Notes: generated from the letters alone by a model not told the origin. A DNA stretch of 64,000 nt from an uncultured Lachnospiraceae bacterium (GCA_949840465.1 CATKXE010000001.1:1-64000); one strand, 5' to 3'. Shown: positions 38,198-47,906, counted from the stretch's first letter. A program made the numbers and translations.

Positions 38198-39283
38198 TTA
38201 TTTTGAATCACTTTCTTCTATCTCAGCGGACTCTACCTGCACACATTTCTCCACGAGATAATCCGCCACTTTTCTCTGACGGATACCGTTCTTTAACATC
38301 TCTTCCCCCAGATTCTTCTTGAATTCCTCTACATCGTCATAACCTGCGTTCTCTGCGTATTCCTGAATCTCTTCCTCATATTCCTTTTCCGTGGGTTCCA
38401 GCTTCTTCTTCTCAGCCAGAAGCCTGCAGGCGAGATTCGCTTTTACAATCCTCTCAGAAGACTCCTGTGTCCGCTTTTCAAAATCCTCCATGGACATATT
38501 CATATATGTACTGAGAAATTCCTCAAACTCCAGCCCATATCCATCCGCCAGCCTTTTATAATTATCCTCTGTTATCTTATACTCCGCCTTGACCTCATCC
38601 TCCGGGAATTTCTTTACCTCAGTTTCTTCCAGAAGCGCTTCCAGCACAGAACTTTGGAGCGCATTGGTCATCTGCTGTTCGCTGTTCTCCTCCAGCCGTT
38701 GACGGATCTCCTCTTTGTACTCCTCCACGGTCCTGGATTCCTCGCTGTTCTCCTTTACCCATTCATCCGTCAATTCCGGCAGCTTATTCTCATAGATTGC
38801 ATTCAGCGTAATATTAAAATTCGCCACTGCGCCTGCCATATTTTCATCCCGGTAAATCTCCGGGAACTGCACTTGAATATCAAAATTGTCCCCAATCTGA
38901 TGCCCTTCAATCTGTTCCTCAAAGCCTTTGTAGTCCCCTGATGCGCCTACAAACTGTCCGGAACCAAGAATCAGCATAACGCCCGAAGCACTTCCACCGG
39001 GAAATTCCACCCCATTGGCCGTCCCTACATAGTCTATGTCGACCGTATCCCCATTCTCAGCAGCCCTTCCCGTTACCTCTTCACGCTCCTGATCCTTAGA
39101 CAGCTGGCCGTTGATCGCATACTCCACCGAATCGTCGGTTACCTCTGTCTTCTCTATCTTCGGGATCTCCAGCTTTTTATACTTTTTAATCGTAATGTAC
39201 TCATCTGATATCTCCTGACTACAGCCTGCCAGGGATAAGGCCATCATACAGCTTACTATCAAAGCCGTCCATCGTTTCTTCAT
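38198..39283 (-). CDS. Trigger-factor-like lipoprotein (extracytoplasmic FKBP-type foldase)
   Basis: 361 residues. A lipoprotein signal peptide ends in LSLAGC-S, so the mature protein should be tethered outside the membrane. Then come an FKBP-type prolyl isomerase domain (GDTVDIDYVGTANGVEFPGG, FKGFEEQIEGHQIGD-like positions about 75-165) and a trigger-factor C-terminal helical chaperone region (about 170-345). The ribosome-binding N-terminal domain of true trigger factor is missing. I infer a foldase for exported proteins, analogous in role to PrsA. Strand order suggests co-transcription with the epimerase. Confidence 0.88.
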   Translation of the reverse strand: MKKRWTALIVSCMMALSLAGCSQEISDEYITIKKYKKLEIPKIEKTEVTDDSVEYAINGQLSKDQEREEVTGRAAENGDTVDIDYVGTANGVEFPGGSASGVMLILGSGQFVGASGDYKGFEEQIEGHQIGDNFDIQVQFPEIYRDENMAGAVANFNITLNAIYENKLPELTDEWVKENSEESRTVEEYKEEIRQRLEENSEQQMTNALQSSVLEALLEETEVKKFPEDEVKAEYKITEDNYKRLADGYGLEFEEFLSTYMNMSMEDFEKRTQESSERIVKANLACRLLAEKKKLEPTEKEYEEEIQEYAENAGYDDVEEFKKNLGEEMLKNGIRQRKVADYLVEKCVQVESAEIEESDSK

Positions 39284-39384
39284 CTTATCACCTCATATCT
39301 CTTATACTCGCGGCCGCCCGGCCGCCGTGTTTAAGTATATCACACTTCTCACATGAAAAAAAGTGGTTTTTCTGTGAAATACAG

Positions 39385-40860
39385 TTACAAAAGCGGAGAA
39401 AGAAGCCTGCTGAACTGTTCCTTTACACGGATCACCAGCCCCCTCTGGTCATAGACATTTCTGGTGACCTGGGTACATTTTACCTGATCTATGGCAAATG
39501 CATTTTCTAACCGCTGAACCGTGCGCTCACTGTAGATGACCGCATTGACTTCAAAATTCAGCCCAAAACTGCGGATATCCATATTGGCCGTCCCCACGCA
39601 GGCAACCATTCCGTCCACGCTCAGCGTCTTTGCATGTAAAAACCCGTTGTTGTAAACATAGCATTTTGCCCCGGCCTGCACAAGCTCCCCTATATAAGAA
39701 TAAGTGGCCCAGTAGACAAACATATGATCCGGCTTACAGGGCACCATGACCCGCACATCTACCCCGGATCGGGTGGCGATCATCAGGGCGTCCAGGATCG
39801 AGTCATCCGGGATAAAGTAGGGAGTCTGGATGTACACATGGTCTTTAGCGCTGTGGATCAGACGCAGATAATTGTCGTGGATTGTCTTTGTCTGGGAGTC
39901 CGGGCCGCTGGAAATAATCTGTACCGGATCATGGCCGTTCCGAATATAGTCGGGTATTGTAAACAGCTTATCCTGCAGGAACAGGTTTTCCTTTGCAGCA
40001 TAATTCCAGTCCAACACAAAACGGACTGCCAGGGAGGTTACCGCCGCCCCTTCAATACACAGATGGGTATCCCTCCAGTAGCCGAATTTCTTATTCTGCC
40101 CAAGATATTCACGTCCAATATTGAATCCGCCCACAAAGCCAATCCGTCCGTCAATGACGACAATTTTCCGATGGTTCCGGTAATTCACGCGGAATTGGAG
40201 CTGTCCTAACAGGGCAGGGAAAAATTCCGCCACCTGCACGCCGGCGCGCTCCAGACGGTTCCAGTCGCGGTTGCGCATAGAACGGCAACCCATACTGTCA
40301 AACAGGATGCGCACCTCGACCCCCTCTCTGACCTTTTGGAGCAGCACAGGCTCGATTTTCTTCCACAGTTCATCATTCCTGATGATATAGTACTGCATAT
40401 GGATATAGCACTTTGCCTGCTTCATCTCATCAATCAGGGCACGGAACTTCTCTTTTCCATCCGTGTAGATCCGCACGTCATTGTTATCTGTAAGGACGGC
40501 CTGCCCTGCCCCCAGATTGTACAGGATCAGATTTTCAAACCGCCGCAGCTCAGGGTTCGCAAGCCGAAGCCGTTTCATATAGATCTTTTCTTCCTGCCGG
40601 CGGACCGCATAGTTCAATTCCCCGTCCACCTCTTTCGCCCGAAACATCCTGCTCTTATGATAATCCTGACCCAGAACCAGATAAAGGACAAATCCGAGGA
40701 TTGGGATAAAATACAGGATCAAAAGCCAGGTCCATACAGTCAGAGGGGATCTTCTCTGAAAAAAAATGATCACCAGTGATAAAAAAATATTAATGATCAC
40801 AAGATGCTCCATCATAAACCGGAATACTACAGTCACTGCATCCAAAATTGTCTCTGCCAT
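39385..40860 (-). CDS. cls: Cardiolipin synthase
   Basis: 491-residue phospholipase D-family enzyme condensing two phosphatidylglycerols. Two N-terminal membrane helices (HLVIINIFLSLVIIFF and WLLILYFIPILGFVLYLVL) are followed by two HKD motifs: NHRKIVVIDGRIGFVGGFNIG and HAKTLSVDGMVACVGTANMD. The track ORF extends 51 codons upstream through a repeat region without homology; GAAGAGG precedes the chosen ATG by 7 bases. The leader carries the second copy of the dispersed repeat seen before the CPBP gene. Confidence 0.95.
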   Translation of the reverse strand: MAETILDAVTVVFRFMMEHLVIINIFLSLVIIFFQRRSPLTVWTWLLILYFIPILGFVLYLVLGQDYHKSRMFRAKEVDGELNYAVRRQEEKIYMKRLRLANPELRRFENLILYNLGAGQAVLTDNNDVRIYTDGKEKFRALIDEMKQAKCYIHMQYYIIRNDELWKKIEPVLLQKVREGVEVRILFDSMGCRSMRNRDWNRLERAGVQVAEFFPALLGQLQFRVNYRNHRKIVVIDGRIGFVGGFNIGREYLGQNKKFGYWRDTHLCIEGAAVTSLAVRFVLDWNYAAKENLFLQDKLFTIPDYIRNGHDPVQIISSGPDSQTKTIHDNYLRLIHSAKDHVYIQTPYFIPDDSILDALMIATRSGVDVRVMVPCKPDHMFVYWATYSYIGELVQAGAKCYVYNNGFLHAKTLSVDGMVACVGTANMDIRSFGLNFEVNAVIYSERTVQRLENAFAIDQVKCTQVTRNVYDQRGLVIRVKEQFSRLLSPLL

Positions 40861-40887
40861 AAAAATACCTCTTCCCTTGCAGCCGCT

Positions 40888-40928
40888 TTGCGAAGCAAAC
40901 TGGCTGCCTGCTGAATGTAACCACTTGC
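40888..40928 (-). repeat. Dispersed repeat, copy 2 (cardiolipin synthase leader)
   Basis: Minus strand GCAAGTGGTTACATTCAGCAGG followed by CAGCCAGTTTGCTTCGCAA, matching copy 1 in most positions. As in copy 1 it ends about 30 bases ahead of the start codon of a membrane-protein gene. The rest of the gap up to the next plus-strand promoter holds a 9-bp inverted repeat (TCTGAAAAC / GTTTTCAGA at 40983-41010) but no gene. Confidence 0.6.
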
Positions 40929-41163
40929 ATATAAGGCGGCTGCGTGCGCACGCTTTACACTGCGGACGACGTCCGAAATGATTCTGAAAACAAAGAATAC
41001 AGTTTTCAGACAATTCCTAACGAAAGAATACTTCCAAAAGCAATATTTGTCAAGCCGTATGAAAAACCGGCTGCGGTTGAAAACGATCTCCGTAAATGCC
41101 TTTTTGATCTCCACAGCCGAAACCTGTAAAAACCGAAAAATCCTCCCTGCCCATAATGTCTGC

Positions 41164-41192
41164 TTGCACTTCCCGGAAAAGAATGATACAAT
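41164..41192 (+). promoter_or_regulatory. Promoter of the small membrane protein gene
   Basis: TTGCAC, 17 bases, TACAAT, ending about 38 bases before the GTG start of the following gene. Confidence 0.7.
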
Positions 41193-41230
41193 ATTTCCCG
41201 AGAGTACAAAAAGAATCAGGAGGGTTTGCC

Positions 41231-41677
41231 GTGAACACAGTAACAATTATATTGCTGGTTGTCTTAGCCGTGTTAATCGCTTCCATAGTTGCGCTCTATA
41301 TCTTTGGAAAAAAGATGGAGAAAAAGCAGGCTGAGCAGAAAGAGCAGATGGATGCCGTCGCGCAGACAGTCACCATGATGGTGATCGATAAGAAAAAGCT
41401 AAGGCTTAAGGATGCCGGTTTTCCGGCCCTCGTTGTGGAGAACACGCCCAAGTATCTTCGAAGATCCAAGGTTCCGGTCGTAAAAGCCAAGATCGGCCCG
41501 CAGATCGTAACCCTGATGTGTGATGCAGAAGTATTTCCCCTGATCCCGGTAGGAGGGAAGCCGGTCAAGGCCGTTTTAAGCGGGATCTACATAACCGGTG
41601 TAAAAGGAATCCGCGGCTCTCTGGAAAAGCCGCAGCCGAAAAAGAAATTTATGGACCGCTTTAAAAAAGAAAAATAA
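41231..41677 (+). CDS. Membrane-anchored hypothetical protein
   Basis: 148 residues with an N-terminal membrane helix (TIILLVVLAVLIASIVALYIF), a charged linker and a compact domain containing LKDAGFPALVVENTPKYL and GPQIVTLMCDAEVFPLIPVGG, ending in a basic tail. I do not recognise the family. The track begins upstream at an ATG without Shine-Dalgarno; the GTG used has AGGAGG 8 bases before it and places the membrane helix at the N-terminus. Confidence 0.75.
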   Translation: MNTVTIILLVVLAVLIASIVALYIFGKKMEKKQAEQKEQMDAVAQTVTMMVIDKKKLRLKDAGFPALVVENTPKYLRRSKVPVVKAKIGPQIVTLMCDAEVFPLIPVGGKPVKAVLSGIYITGVKGIRGSLEKPQPKKKFMDRFKKEK

Positions 41678-41714
41678 TAACCGCTGCCCTGTACCGCCGG
41701 TTATTACTCAGAAA

Positions 41715-41746
41715 CCCCCGCAGCGCAATGCACTGCGGGGGCTTTT
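41715..41746 (+). terminator. Intrinsic terminator between convergent genes
   Basis: CCCCCGCAG and CTGCGGGGG form a perfect stem over a 9-base loop followed by CTTTTG. It separates the membrane protein gene from the convergent DUF1934 gene. The CCCCGCAG core recurs in other terminators of this window. Confidence 0.75.
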
Positions 41747-41775
41747 GCCTCAAGTTCCCTCTGAAAATCTGTAAG

Positions 41776-42243
41776 TCAGATCCCTAATGAAAAATCGCCG
41801 GAGGACCGAGAGACAATATTCATCTTGATCGTACAGTCTGCCATAGGCTCATGATTCACATCCAGCTCATAATCCAGAGAGACGTCGATATTCTTCTCTG
41901 TCACATTCACTTCCATGCTCTTCGTGCTCACGCCAACCAGCATCTGCCCGTAGGGAGTCTGGTAATAAGTAAGGTTTTTCTTATTCTTTTCGAAAATCAT
42001 ATGTGAATTTGCAAGCCCCCGCTTGATGATTTCCAGACTGTCGCTGCCTGTAATCTTGATCTCGTTCTTTGTAACTCCCGGAGTCCCTTCTGTCAATTCA
42101 TCATAAACAACATAATGCTTTCCGTTGCGGCAGTAATAACTTGCCGCCGTCACTACTTCAATCGGTTCATTTTCATCTTCCGGCAGGTCAGACATTGCGT
42201 CCTGATGCAGACCGGAAATACTGACCAGTACATCTTTTGTCAT
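41776..42243 (-). CDS. DUF1934 family protein (YwiB-like)
   Basis: 155-residue calycin-like beta-barrel protein similar to Bacillus YwiB. Landmarks: DVLVSISGLH, YCRNGKHYVVYDE, MIFEKNKKNLTYYQTPYGQMLVGVST and the C-terminal DVSLDYELDVNHEPMADCTIKMNI. Function unknown. It starts 28 bases after murI and is probably in the same transcript. Confidence 0.88.
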   Translation of the reverse strand: MTKDVLVSISGLHQDAMSDLPEDENEPIEVVTAASYYCRNGKHYVVYDELTEGTPGVTKNEIKITGSDSLEIIKRGLANSHMIFEKNKKNLTYYQTPYGQMLVGVSTKSMEVNVTEKNIDVSLDYELDVNHEPMADCTIKMNIVSRSSGDFSLGI

Positions 42244-42271
42244 GTTCTCAAATACACCCCATATCTTTATA

Positions 42272-43117
42272 TTAATATCCTTCGATATTCACCACGTTCG
42301 TCTCCGGCACGTCAAAGGGCATTACCGTGTTGGCAAACTGCCGAAATTTTTCCGCCATATCACTGACATAAAATTCATATTGGCTTGCCTGGACGTCTGT
42401 CCGGTTATTGTCCATCCCCCGTTCTTTCAGAAGCTGCTTCAAATCCATCGCCGTCTCATATGCCGGATTGACGATCTGGATATTCTCACCCATATAGGCG
42501 CGGATCCTTGAGCGCAAAAGCGGATAATGCGTACAGCCCAATATCATGGCATCAATGTCTGTCTCCCGCAGAGGCCCCAGATAATATTCGATCACCTCCT
42601 GCGTTACCGCATGCTCCTTAAACCCCTCTTCCACCAGAGGCACGAACAAAGGGCAGGCTTTCTCAATCACCTGGATCCTAGAATCCATCTTCTGAATGAT
42701 CTTAGTGTACATGCCGCTACGCACTGTGGCATCCGTTCCTGCCACGCCGATTTTTTTGTTCCGGGTGGCCTTCACCGCTGCGCGCGCTCCTGGAAATACC
42801 ACTCCCAGAATGGGCACGTCAAACTCATCCTGCACGGCTTCCAGTGCAAGCGCGCTGGCCGTATTGCAGGCAATGACAATCGCCTTGACCTGCTTGGTCT
42901 TCAGAAAACGGATGATCTGCTCCGAAAAACGGATGATTGTCTTCTGCGACTTGCTGCCATAAGGAACCCGGGCAGTATCTCCAAAATATACAATATTTTC
43001 CTCCGGAAGCTGCCGGATGATCTCACGCACGACCGTAAGCCCGCCTACCCCAGAATCAAACACACCGACCGGTGCCTCTTTTTTACGCTCCATACTCACT
43101 TCATTATCCATTTCCAT
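42272..43117 (-). CDS. murI: Glutamate racemase
   Basis: Provides D-glutamate for peptidoglycan. 281 residues with the catalytic cysteines in VIACNTASALALE and ILGCTHYPLLRSRI, and the N-terminal VGVFDSGVGGLTVV. The first ATG is kept; an internal ATG giving MERKKEAPVGVF is also possible because neither start has a good Shine-Dalgarno. In an apparent operon with the DUF1934 gene. Confidence 0.95.
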   Translation of the reverse strand: MEMDNEVSMERKKEAPVGVFDSGVGGLTVVREIIRQLPEENIVYFGDTARVPYGSKSQKTIIRFSEQIIRFLKTKQVKAIVIACNTASALALEAVQDEFDVPILGVVFPGARAAVKATRNKKIGVAGTDATVRSGMYTKIIQKMDSRIQVIEKACPLFVPLVEEGFKEHAVTQEVIEYYLGPLRETDIDAMILGCTHYPLLRSRIRAYMGENIQIVNPAYETAMDLKQLLKERGMDNNRTDVQASQYEFYVSDMAEKFRQFANTVMPFDVPETNVVNIEGY

Positions 43118-43192
43118 GTATTATATGTACCTATGTACCGTCAGGGATTGCCCTGCCGCCCAAAGCCATGGGCTTCGGGCAGTATATTTTAA

Positions 43193-43228
43193 GTCAGATA
43201 CCCCGCAGCAGGCTGCGGGGTATCTGAC
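43193..43228 (-). terminator. 36-bp perfect palindromic hairpin in the pfkA 3' flank
   Basis: GTCAGATACCCCGCAGC and GCTGCGGGGTATCTGAC are perfect 17-bp arms with a 2-base centre. On the minus strand TTAAAATATAC follows, and a second hairpin (GCCC-GAAGCC-CAT-GGCTTT-GGGC) comes next. It is a plausible pfkA terminator or 3' stabiliser, though without a clean U-tract. Confidence 0.65.
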
Positions 43229-43249
43229 CCTCGCGGCAGCCGCCAGGCG

Positions 43250-43289
43250 GACATGCCCACATGGCTCGCTGCTTCGCGGGAATTAAATA
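43250..43289 (-). repeat. Dispersed 3'-flank repeat (GCTTCGCG family), copy at the pfkA stop
   Basis: ATGGCTCGCTGCTTCGCGGGAAT on the plus strand, preceded by GGCGGACATG which is also found, as ACATGTCCGCC, in the copy after efp. The copy overlaps the pfkA stop codon region. Confidence 0.55.
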
Positions 43290-44305
43290 GCCAGCACCTT
43301 AGAAATCTCATACTGATGGGCGGAGATCTTTTTCTTCATGCTCAGGGCTTCATTGATATCATAATCAACAAACTGGCCTGCCTTATAACCTACCACACGG
43401 TTATACTTTCCGGTCAGGAGAAGCTCTACTGCCATCGCTCCCATCGTAGATGCGTACACCCTGTCCTTACAGGTGGGGCTTCCGCCGCGCTGCATGTGGC
43501 CCAGGATGGTGGCTCTCGTCTCGATTCCTGTGGCTTCCTCAATCCTCTTTGCCAGATTGATGGTATCACCTACGCCCTCTGCGTTGATGATAATATAGTT
43601 CTTCTTGCCGCGCTTTTTATTCTCCATAATATCTCTGATTAATGCTTCCTCATCAAAATTCTTCTTTTCCTCCGGAAGCAGGATTCTCTCTGCACCGTTG
43701 GCAATTCCGCACCAGAGTGCCAGATATCCTGCGTCACGTCCCATAACCTCGATGATACTGCACCGCTCGTGGGATGTGGACGTATCACGTACTTTATCGA
43801 TGGCTTCCATAGCCGTATTCACGGCCGTGTCAAATCCAATCGTATAATCTGTACAGGCAATATCCAGATCAATCGTTCCGGGAAGCCCGATTGTTTTTAC
43901 TCCATAATTTGCCAGCATCTGTGCCCCGGCAAATGAACCGTCGCCGCCGATAACGACCAGGCCGTCGATTCCATATTTTTTACAGATCGCTGCCGCTTTC
44001 TGCTGCCCCTCTGTTGTACGCATTGTCTGGCAGCGTGCAGTCTGAAGGATAGTTCCGCCGCGCTGGATCGTATCTGATACATCACGTGCAGATAAATCAA
44101 TGATTTCTTCTTTTAAAAGTCCATGGTATCCCCTGCGGATTCCCCGCACTTTCAGGCCGTTTGACAGAGCTGTCCTGACAACCGCGCGGATTGCCGCGTT
44201 CATTCCGGGAGCATCGCCCCCGCTGGTCAAAACGCCGATGGTACGAATACGATCCTCCAGCTCATCTAATACCTGTTTGTGTTCATGTTTTTCCATATCT
44301 CCCAT
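43283..44305 (-). CDS. pfkA: ATP-dependent 6-phosphofructokinase
   Basis: Committed step of glycolysis. 340 residues with LTSGGDAPGMNAAIR, VIGGDGSFAGA (Gly104-type, hence ATP rather than pyrophosphate) and PGTIDLDI, where the usual TIDND has Leu in the middle; the two catalytic aspartates are kept. A roughly 20-residue N-terminal extension precedes the first strand. The ORF track adds 17 codons; AGGAGGAGG lies about 6 bases before the ATG used. Downstream of dnaE, an order common in Firmicutes. Confidence 0.95.
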   Translation of the reverse strand: MGDMEKHEHKQVLDELEDRIRTIGVLTSGGDAPGMNAAIRAVVRTALSNGLKVRGIRRGYHGLLKEEIIDLSARDVSDTIQRGGTILQTARCQTMRTTEGQQKAAAICKKYGIDGLVVIGGDGSFAGAQMLANYGVKTIGLPGTIDLDIACTDYTIGFDTAVNTAMEAIDKVRDTSTSHERCSIIEVMGRDAGYLALWCGIANGAERILLPEEKKNFDEEALIRDIMENKKRGKKNYIIINAEGVGDTINLAKRIEEATGIETRATILGHMQRGGSPTCKDRVYASTMGAMAVELLLTGKYNRVVGYKAGQFVDYDINEALSMKKKISAHQYEISKVLAI

Positions 44306-44432
44306 TTTTTCCTCCTCCTGATTGTAAAAATAAACGAACGAACTCTTCTGAATCACCTCCTCAATTTCCTGGATTTTTGTGTGAAGGTTTTTTGCTGCAT
44401 TACAGCACTCTTCCTAACATATTTTAAACTAT

Positions 44433-47400
44433 TTATACTCGGTTTTCAATAGTCTTTTCGACTACTTTTACCCGCTTTTCCCCAAACTGGTTCCTAAGCC
44501 GGCCAAGAATCTGGGGGGTGATCGTAATGTTCCTGTTTCCGGGCAGCCTTTTGATTGCCTGTTCCGCCTGACAGTAGATCACCACCTGATCGCTGCCCTC
44601 AACGTCCGCCAGATGCGCATACACCGCCTGCTCGTTTTCCAGATAAGACGCTTTGTCCGGAAATTGAATCCACAGTTCCCGTATCTTCTTTTCAAAAGGA
44701 ATAACAGATTCACAGATGAGTTTGCTGGGCCGGTCGTCCTCCTCTGAAACCCGGCCTTTGATAAATACCTTCTGATCCAGCTCCAGAAGCGCCCGGTTTC
44801 TCTCATAGTCCTTTGGGAACACCACGATCTCCATGGTTCCCAGAAGATCCTCCACCGTGACAAATGCCATCATCTGGTTTTTCTTTGTAGACTTTACGGT
44901 TTTGTCCGTAATCATGCCGCCCACGGTCTCTCTGGCGCCGTCATGCACCTTGGGCCGCCCGGACTCTTCATCCGGCTGAAAATCTGCCGTGGTGACGGAA
45001 ATATTTTTCCGCCACATCTCTTCATAATCATCCAGAGGATGTCCGCTGATATAGATGCCCAGCACTTCTTTTTCGAAGGCAAGCATATTTTCCCTGGCAT
45101 ATTCTCCCACATCCGGCATCTTGATCTCAAACTGGCTTTTCTCTTCCTTCCCCACAAGTTCATACAATGTCATCTGCCCGCTCATGGCGTATTTTTTTTC
45201 CTGATTCACATGTTCCAGAATCTGGAGGTAGATGCTCATAAACTGCTTGCGGGTTCCCTCCAGACAGTCGAGCGCTCCTGCCTTGATCAGATTTTCAATC
45301 ACTTTTTTGTTCAGCGTATCCTTCATGGACATACGGGTGATAAAATCCTCCAGATTTTTGAATGCCCCGTACTCCTCACGATCCGCCACGATTTCCCCGA
45401 TGACCTGTTTGCCGATGCTTTTGATGGCGGCAAGCCCATAGCGGATCTGTCCCTCATCCACGGAAAAGTCCGCATATCCCCGGTTAATGTCCGGCGGCAG
45501 GATCTGCATATCCATATGGCGGCAGGCGTAGACATATTCCGCCACCTTAGAAGGATTCTCAATCACGGACGTCATCAGGGCCGCCATAAATTCCACCGGA
45601 TAATAGTATTTTAAAAATGCGGTCTGATAGGCAACCACCGCATAGGCTGCGGCATGTGACTTATTAAATGCATATTTTGCAAAATCAATCATCTCATCAT
45701 AGATCTTATTCGCGGTCTTCTCATCAATCCCGTTTTTCACGCAGCCGGGCACATGGGTGGCTTCGTCCCCAAAGACAAAAGTCTGCCTTTCCTTACGCAT
45801 AACCTCGCCTTTTTTCTTGGACATAGCGCGCCGCAGCAAATCGCTTCGGCCCATCGTATACCCCGCCAGATCCCGCACGATCTGCATAACCTGTTCCTGA
45901 TACACGATACAGCCATAGGTAGGGGACAGGATGGGTTCTAACTGGGGGCAGTCATAGGTGATGGAGCCCGCCCCGTTCTTCCCCTTGATATACCGGGGAA
46001 TAAAATCCATGGGGCCTGGACGGTACAGGGCAATCCCGGCGGTAATATCTTCCAGGCTGTGAGGCTTTAATTCTTTCATGAACCCCTTCATTCCAGGGCT
46101 TTCTATCTGGAAGATGCCGTCCGTCTTCCCTGTTCCAATATAGTCAAGAACCGCCTTATCATCATAATCAATCGCATCCATATCAAGATCCGGCGCTTTC
46201 TGCCGTACCATCTTCACTGCGTTCTGAATCACCGTGAGTGTGCGCAGCCCCAGGAAATCCATTTTCAAAAGCCCCAGTTCTTCCAACGTGGTCATAGTAA
46301 ACTGCGTGACAAGGGAACCGTCCTGGGCGCGCGCGAGAGGCACGTACTCATCCGCAGGCTTCTGGCAGATGACTACCCCTGCCGCATGCATGGAACTGTG
46401 CCTGGGAAGCCCTTCCAGACGCCTGGCCATATCAATAACATTCTTCACCTGCTCGTCCGTCTCATACGTCCTTCTAAGCTCCGGATTCATCTCCAATGCC
46501 TTTGAGATCGTAATATTCAATTCTTTTGGGATCATCTTCGAGATGGAATCTACGAATGCATAGGGCAGGTCCATCACCCGTCCCACATCCCGGATCACGT
46601 TCCTTGCCGCCATTGTTCCGAATGTCACGATCTGCACCACCCGTTCCTTACCGTATTTGCGCACCACATAATCAATGACTTCCTGCCGCCGCTCGTAACA
46701 GAAATCCACATCAATATCAGGCATGGAAACGCGTTCCGGGTTCAGGAAACGCTCAAACAGAAGCTGATAGCGCAATGGGTCTATATCCGTGATCCCCAGG
46801 CAGTAGGACACGATGCTCCCGGCCGCCGACCCACGCCCCGGCCCTACCGGAATCCCGTTGTCCTTTGCATATTTGATAAAATCCCAAACAATCAGGAAAT
46901 AGTCCACATACCCCATGTTTTTGATCGTATCCAGCTCATAATGAAGCCGTTCCTGATTTTCTGCGGCTCTGTCGCCGTACCGGCTCTCCAGGCCTTCATA
47001 GCATAATCTGTTCAGGTATTCCCAGGAAGTCAACCCGTCCGGCACGTCGTACCGGGGCAGCTTTGTCACGCCAAACTCGATCTCCACATGGCAGCGGTCG
47101 GCAATCCGCTGGGTATTCTCCACTGCCTGCCGCGCATAGGGGAACAGCGCTTCCATCTCCTCCGGTGATTTCACATAATACTGCCCGCCCTCGTAGCGCA
47201 TCCGGTTTTCGTCGGAAAGTTTTTTTGCAGTCTGGATGCACAGCAGGATGTCATGCGCCTTCTCATCATCCGCATAGGTATAATGTACGTCGTTGGTGGC
47301 CACCAGCTCAATCCCTGATTCTTCCGACATCTGCAGCAGACGTTGGTTCACCAGGGCCTGCTCCGGTATGCCGTGATCCTGAAGCTCCAGAAAATAATTT

Positions 47401-47906
47401 CCTTTCCCGAAGATATCCTGATATTCCAACGCCTTTTCCCTGGCATCCTCATATAACCCCCGGGCCAGATACCGCTGCACTTCCCCTGCAAGGCATGCGC
47501 TCAGGGCGATGATCCCTTCGTGGTATTTACGCAGAAGATCTTTATCCACACGCGGCTTATAATAATATCCGTCCACGAACCCTTTGGATACGATCTTCAT
47601 CAGGTTGGAATATCCCTGATTGTTCTCCGCCAAAAGGACAAGATGATAGTAGCGGTCATCCCCTCCGGTAAGCTCCCTGTCAAATCTGGAATTCGGCGCC
47701 ACATAGACCTCGCATCCCAAAACAGGGTTAATGCCGGCTTTTTTGGCCTCCCTGTAAAAATCGATCACACCGTACATCACTCCATGATCCGTGATGGCAG
47801 CGCTGTCCATTCCCAGTTCCTTTACTCTTGCAACATATTCTGTTATCTTATTCGAACCGTCCAGAAGGCTGTATTCCGTATGGACGTGTAAATGTACAAA
47901 ACCCAT
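44433..47906 (-). CDS. dnaE: DNA polymerase III subunit alpha (DnaE)
   Basis: Replicative C-family polymerase, 1157 residues. N-terminal PHP domain (HLHVHTEYSLLDGSN and ITDHGVMYGVIDF), palm with PDIDVDFCYERR and the upstream GPGRGSAAGSIVSYCL, helix-hairpin-helix fingers (AFNKSHAAAYAVVAYQTAFLK), and an OB fold (GGMITDKTVKSTKKNQMMAFVTVEDLLG). Of DnaE type rather than PolC. Precedes pfkA by about 130 bases. Confidence 0.97.
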   Translation of the reverse strand: MGFVHLHVHTEYSLLDGSNKITEYVARVKELGMDSAAITDHGVMYGVIDFYREAKKAGINPVLGCEVYVAPNSRFDRELTGGDDRYYHLVLLAENNQGYSNLMKIVSKGFVDGYYYKPRVDKDLLRKYHEGIIALSACLAGEVQRYLARGLYEDAREKALEYQDIFGKGNYFLELQDHGIPEQALVNQRLLQMSEESGIELVATNDVHYTYADDEKAHDILLCIQTAKKLSDENRMRYEGGQYYVKSPEEMEALFPYARQAVENTQRIADRCHVEIEFGVTKLPRYDVPDGLTSWEYLNRLCYEGLESRYGDRAAENQERLHYELDTIKNMGYVDYFLIVWDFIKYAKDNGIPVGPGRGSAAGSIVSYCLGITDIDPLRYQLLFERFLNPERVSMPDIDVDFCYERRQEVIDYVVRKYGKERVVQIVTFGTMAARNVIRDVGRVMDLPYAFVDSISKMIPKELNITISKALEMNPELRRTYETDEQVKNVIDMARRLEGLPRHSSMHAAGVVICQKPADEYVPLARAQDGSLVTQFTMTTLEELGLLKMDFLGLRTLTVIQNAVKMVRQKAPDLDMDAIDYDDKAVLDYIGTGKTDGIFQIESPGMKGFMKELKPHSLEDITAGIALYRPGPMDFIPRYIKGKNGAGSITYDCPQLEPILSPTYGCIVYQEQVMQIVRDLAGYTMGRSDLLRRAMSKKKGEVMRKERQTFVFGDEATHVPGCVKNGIDEKTANKIYDEMIDFAKYAFNKSHAAAYAVVAYQTAFLKYYYPVEFMAALMTSVIENPSKVAEYVYACRHMDMQILPPDINRGYADFSVDEGQIRYGLAAIKSIGKQVIGEIVADREEYGAFKNLEDFITRMSMKDTLNKKVIENLIKAGALDCLEGTRKQFMSIYLQILEHVNQEKKYAMSGQMTLYELVGKEEKSQFEIKMPDVGEYARENMLAFEKEVLGIYISGHPLDDYEEMWRKNISVTTADFQPDEESGRPKVHDGARETVGGMITDKTVKSTKKNQMMAFVTVEDLLGTMEIVVFPKDYERNRALLELDQKVFIKGRVSEEDDRPSKLICESVIPFEKKIRELWIQFPDKASYLENEQAVYAHLADVEGSDQVVIYCQAEQAIKRLPGNRNITITPQILGRLRNQFGEKRVKVVEKTIENRV

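Noticed and set aside
40978-41334. 118-residue plus-strand ORF in the cls upstream gap
   Set aside because: No Shine-Dalgarno, unnatural composition, overlap with the well-supported gene starting at 41231 in another frame.
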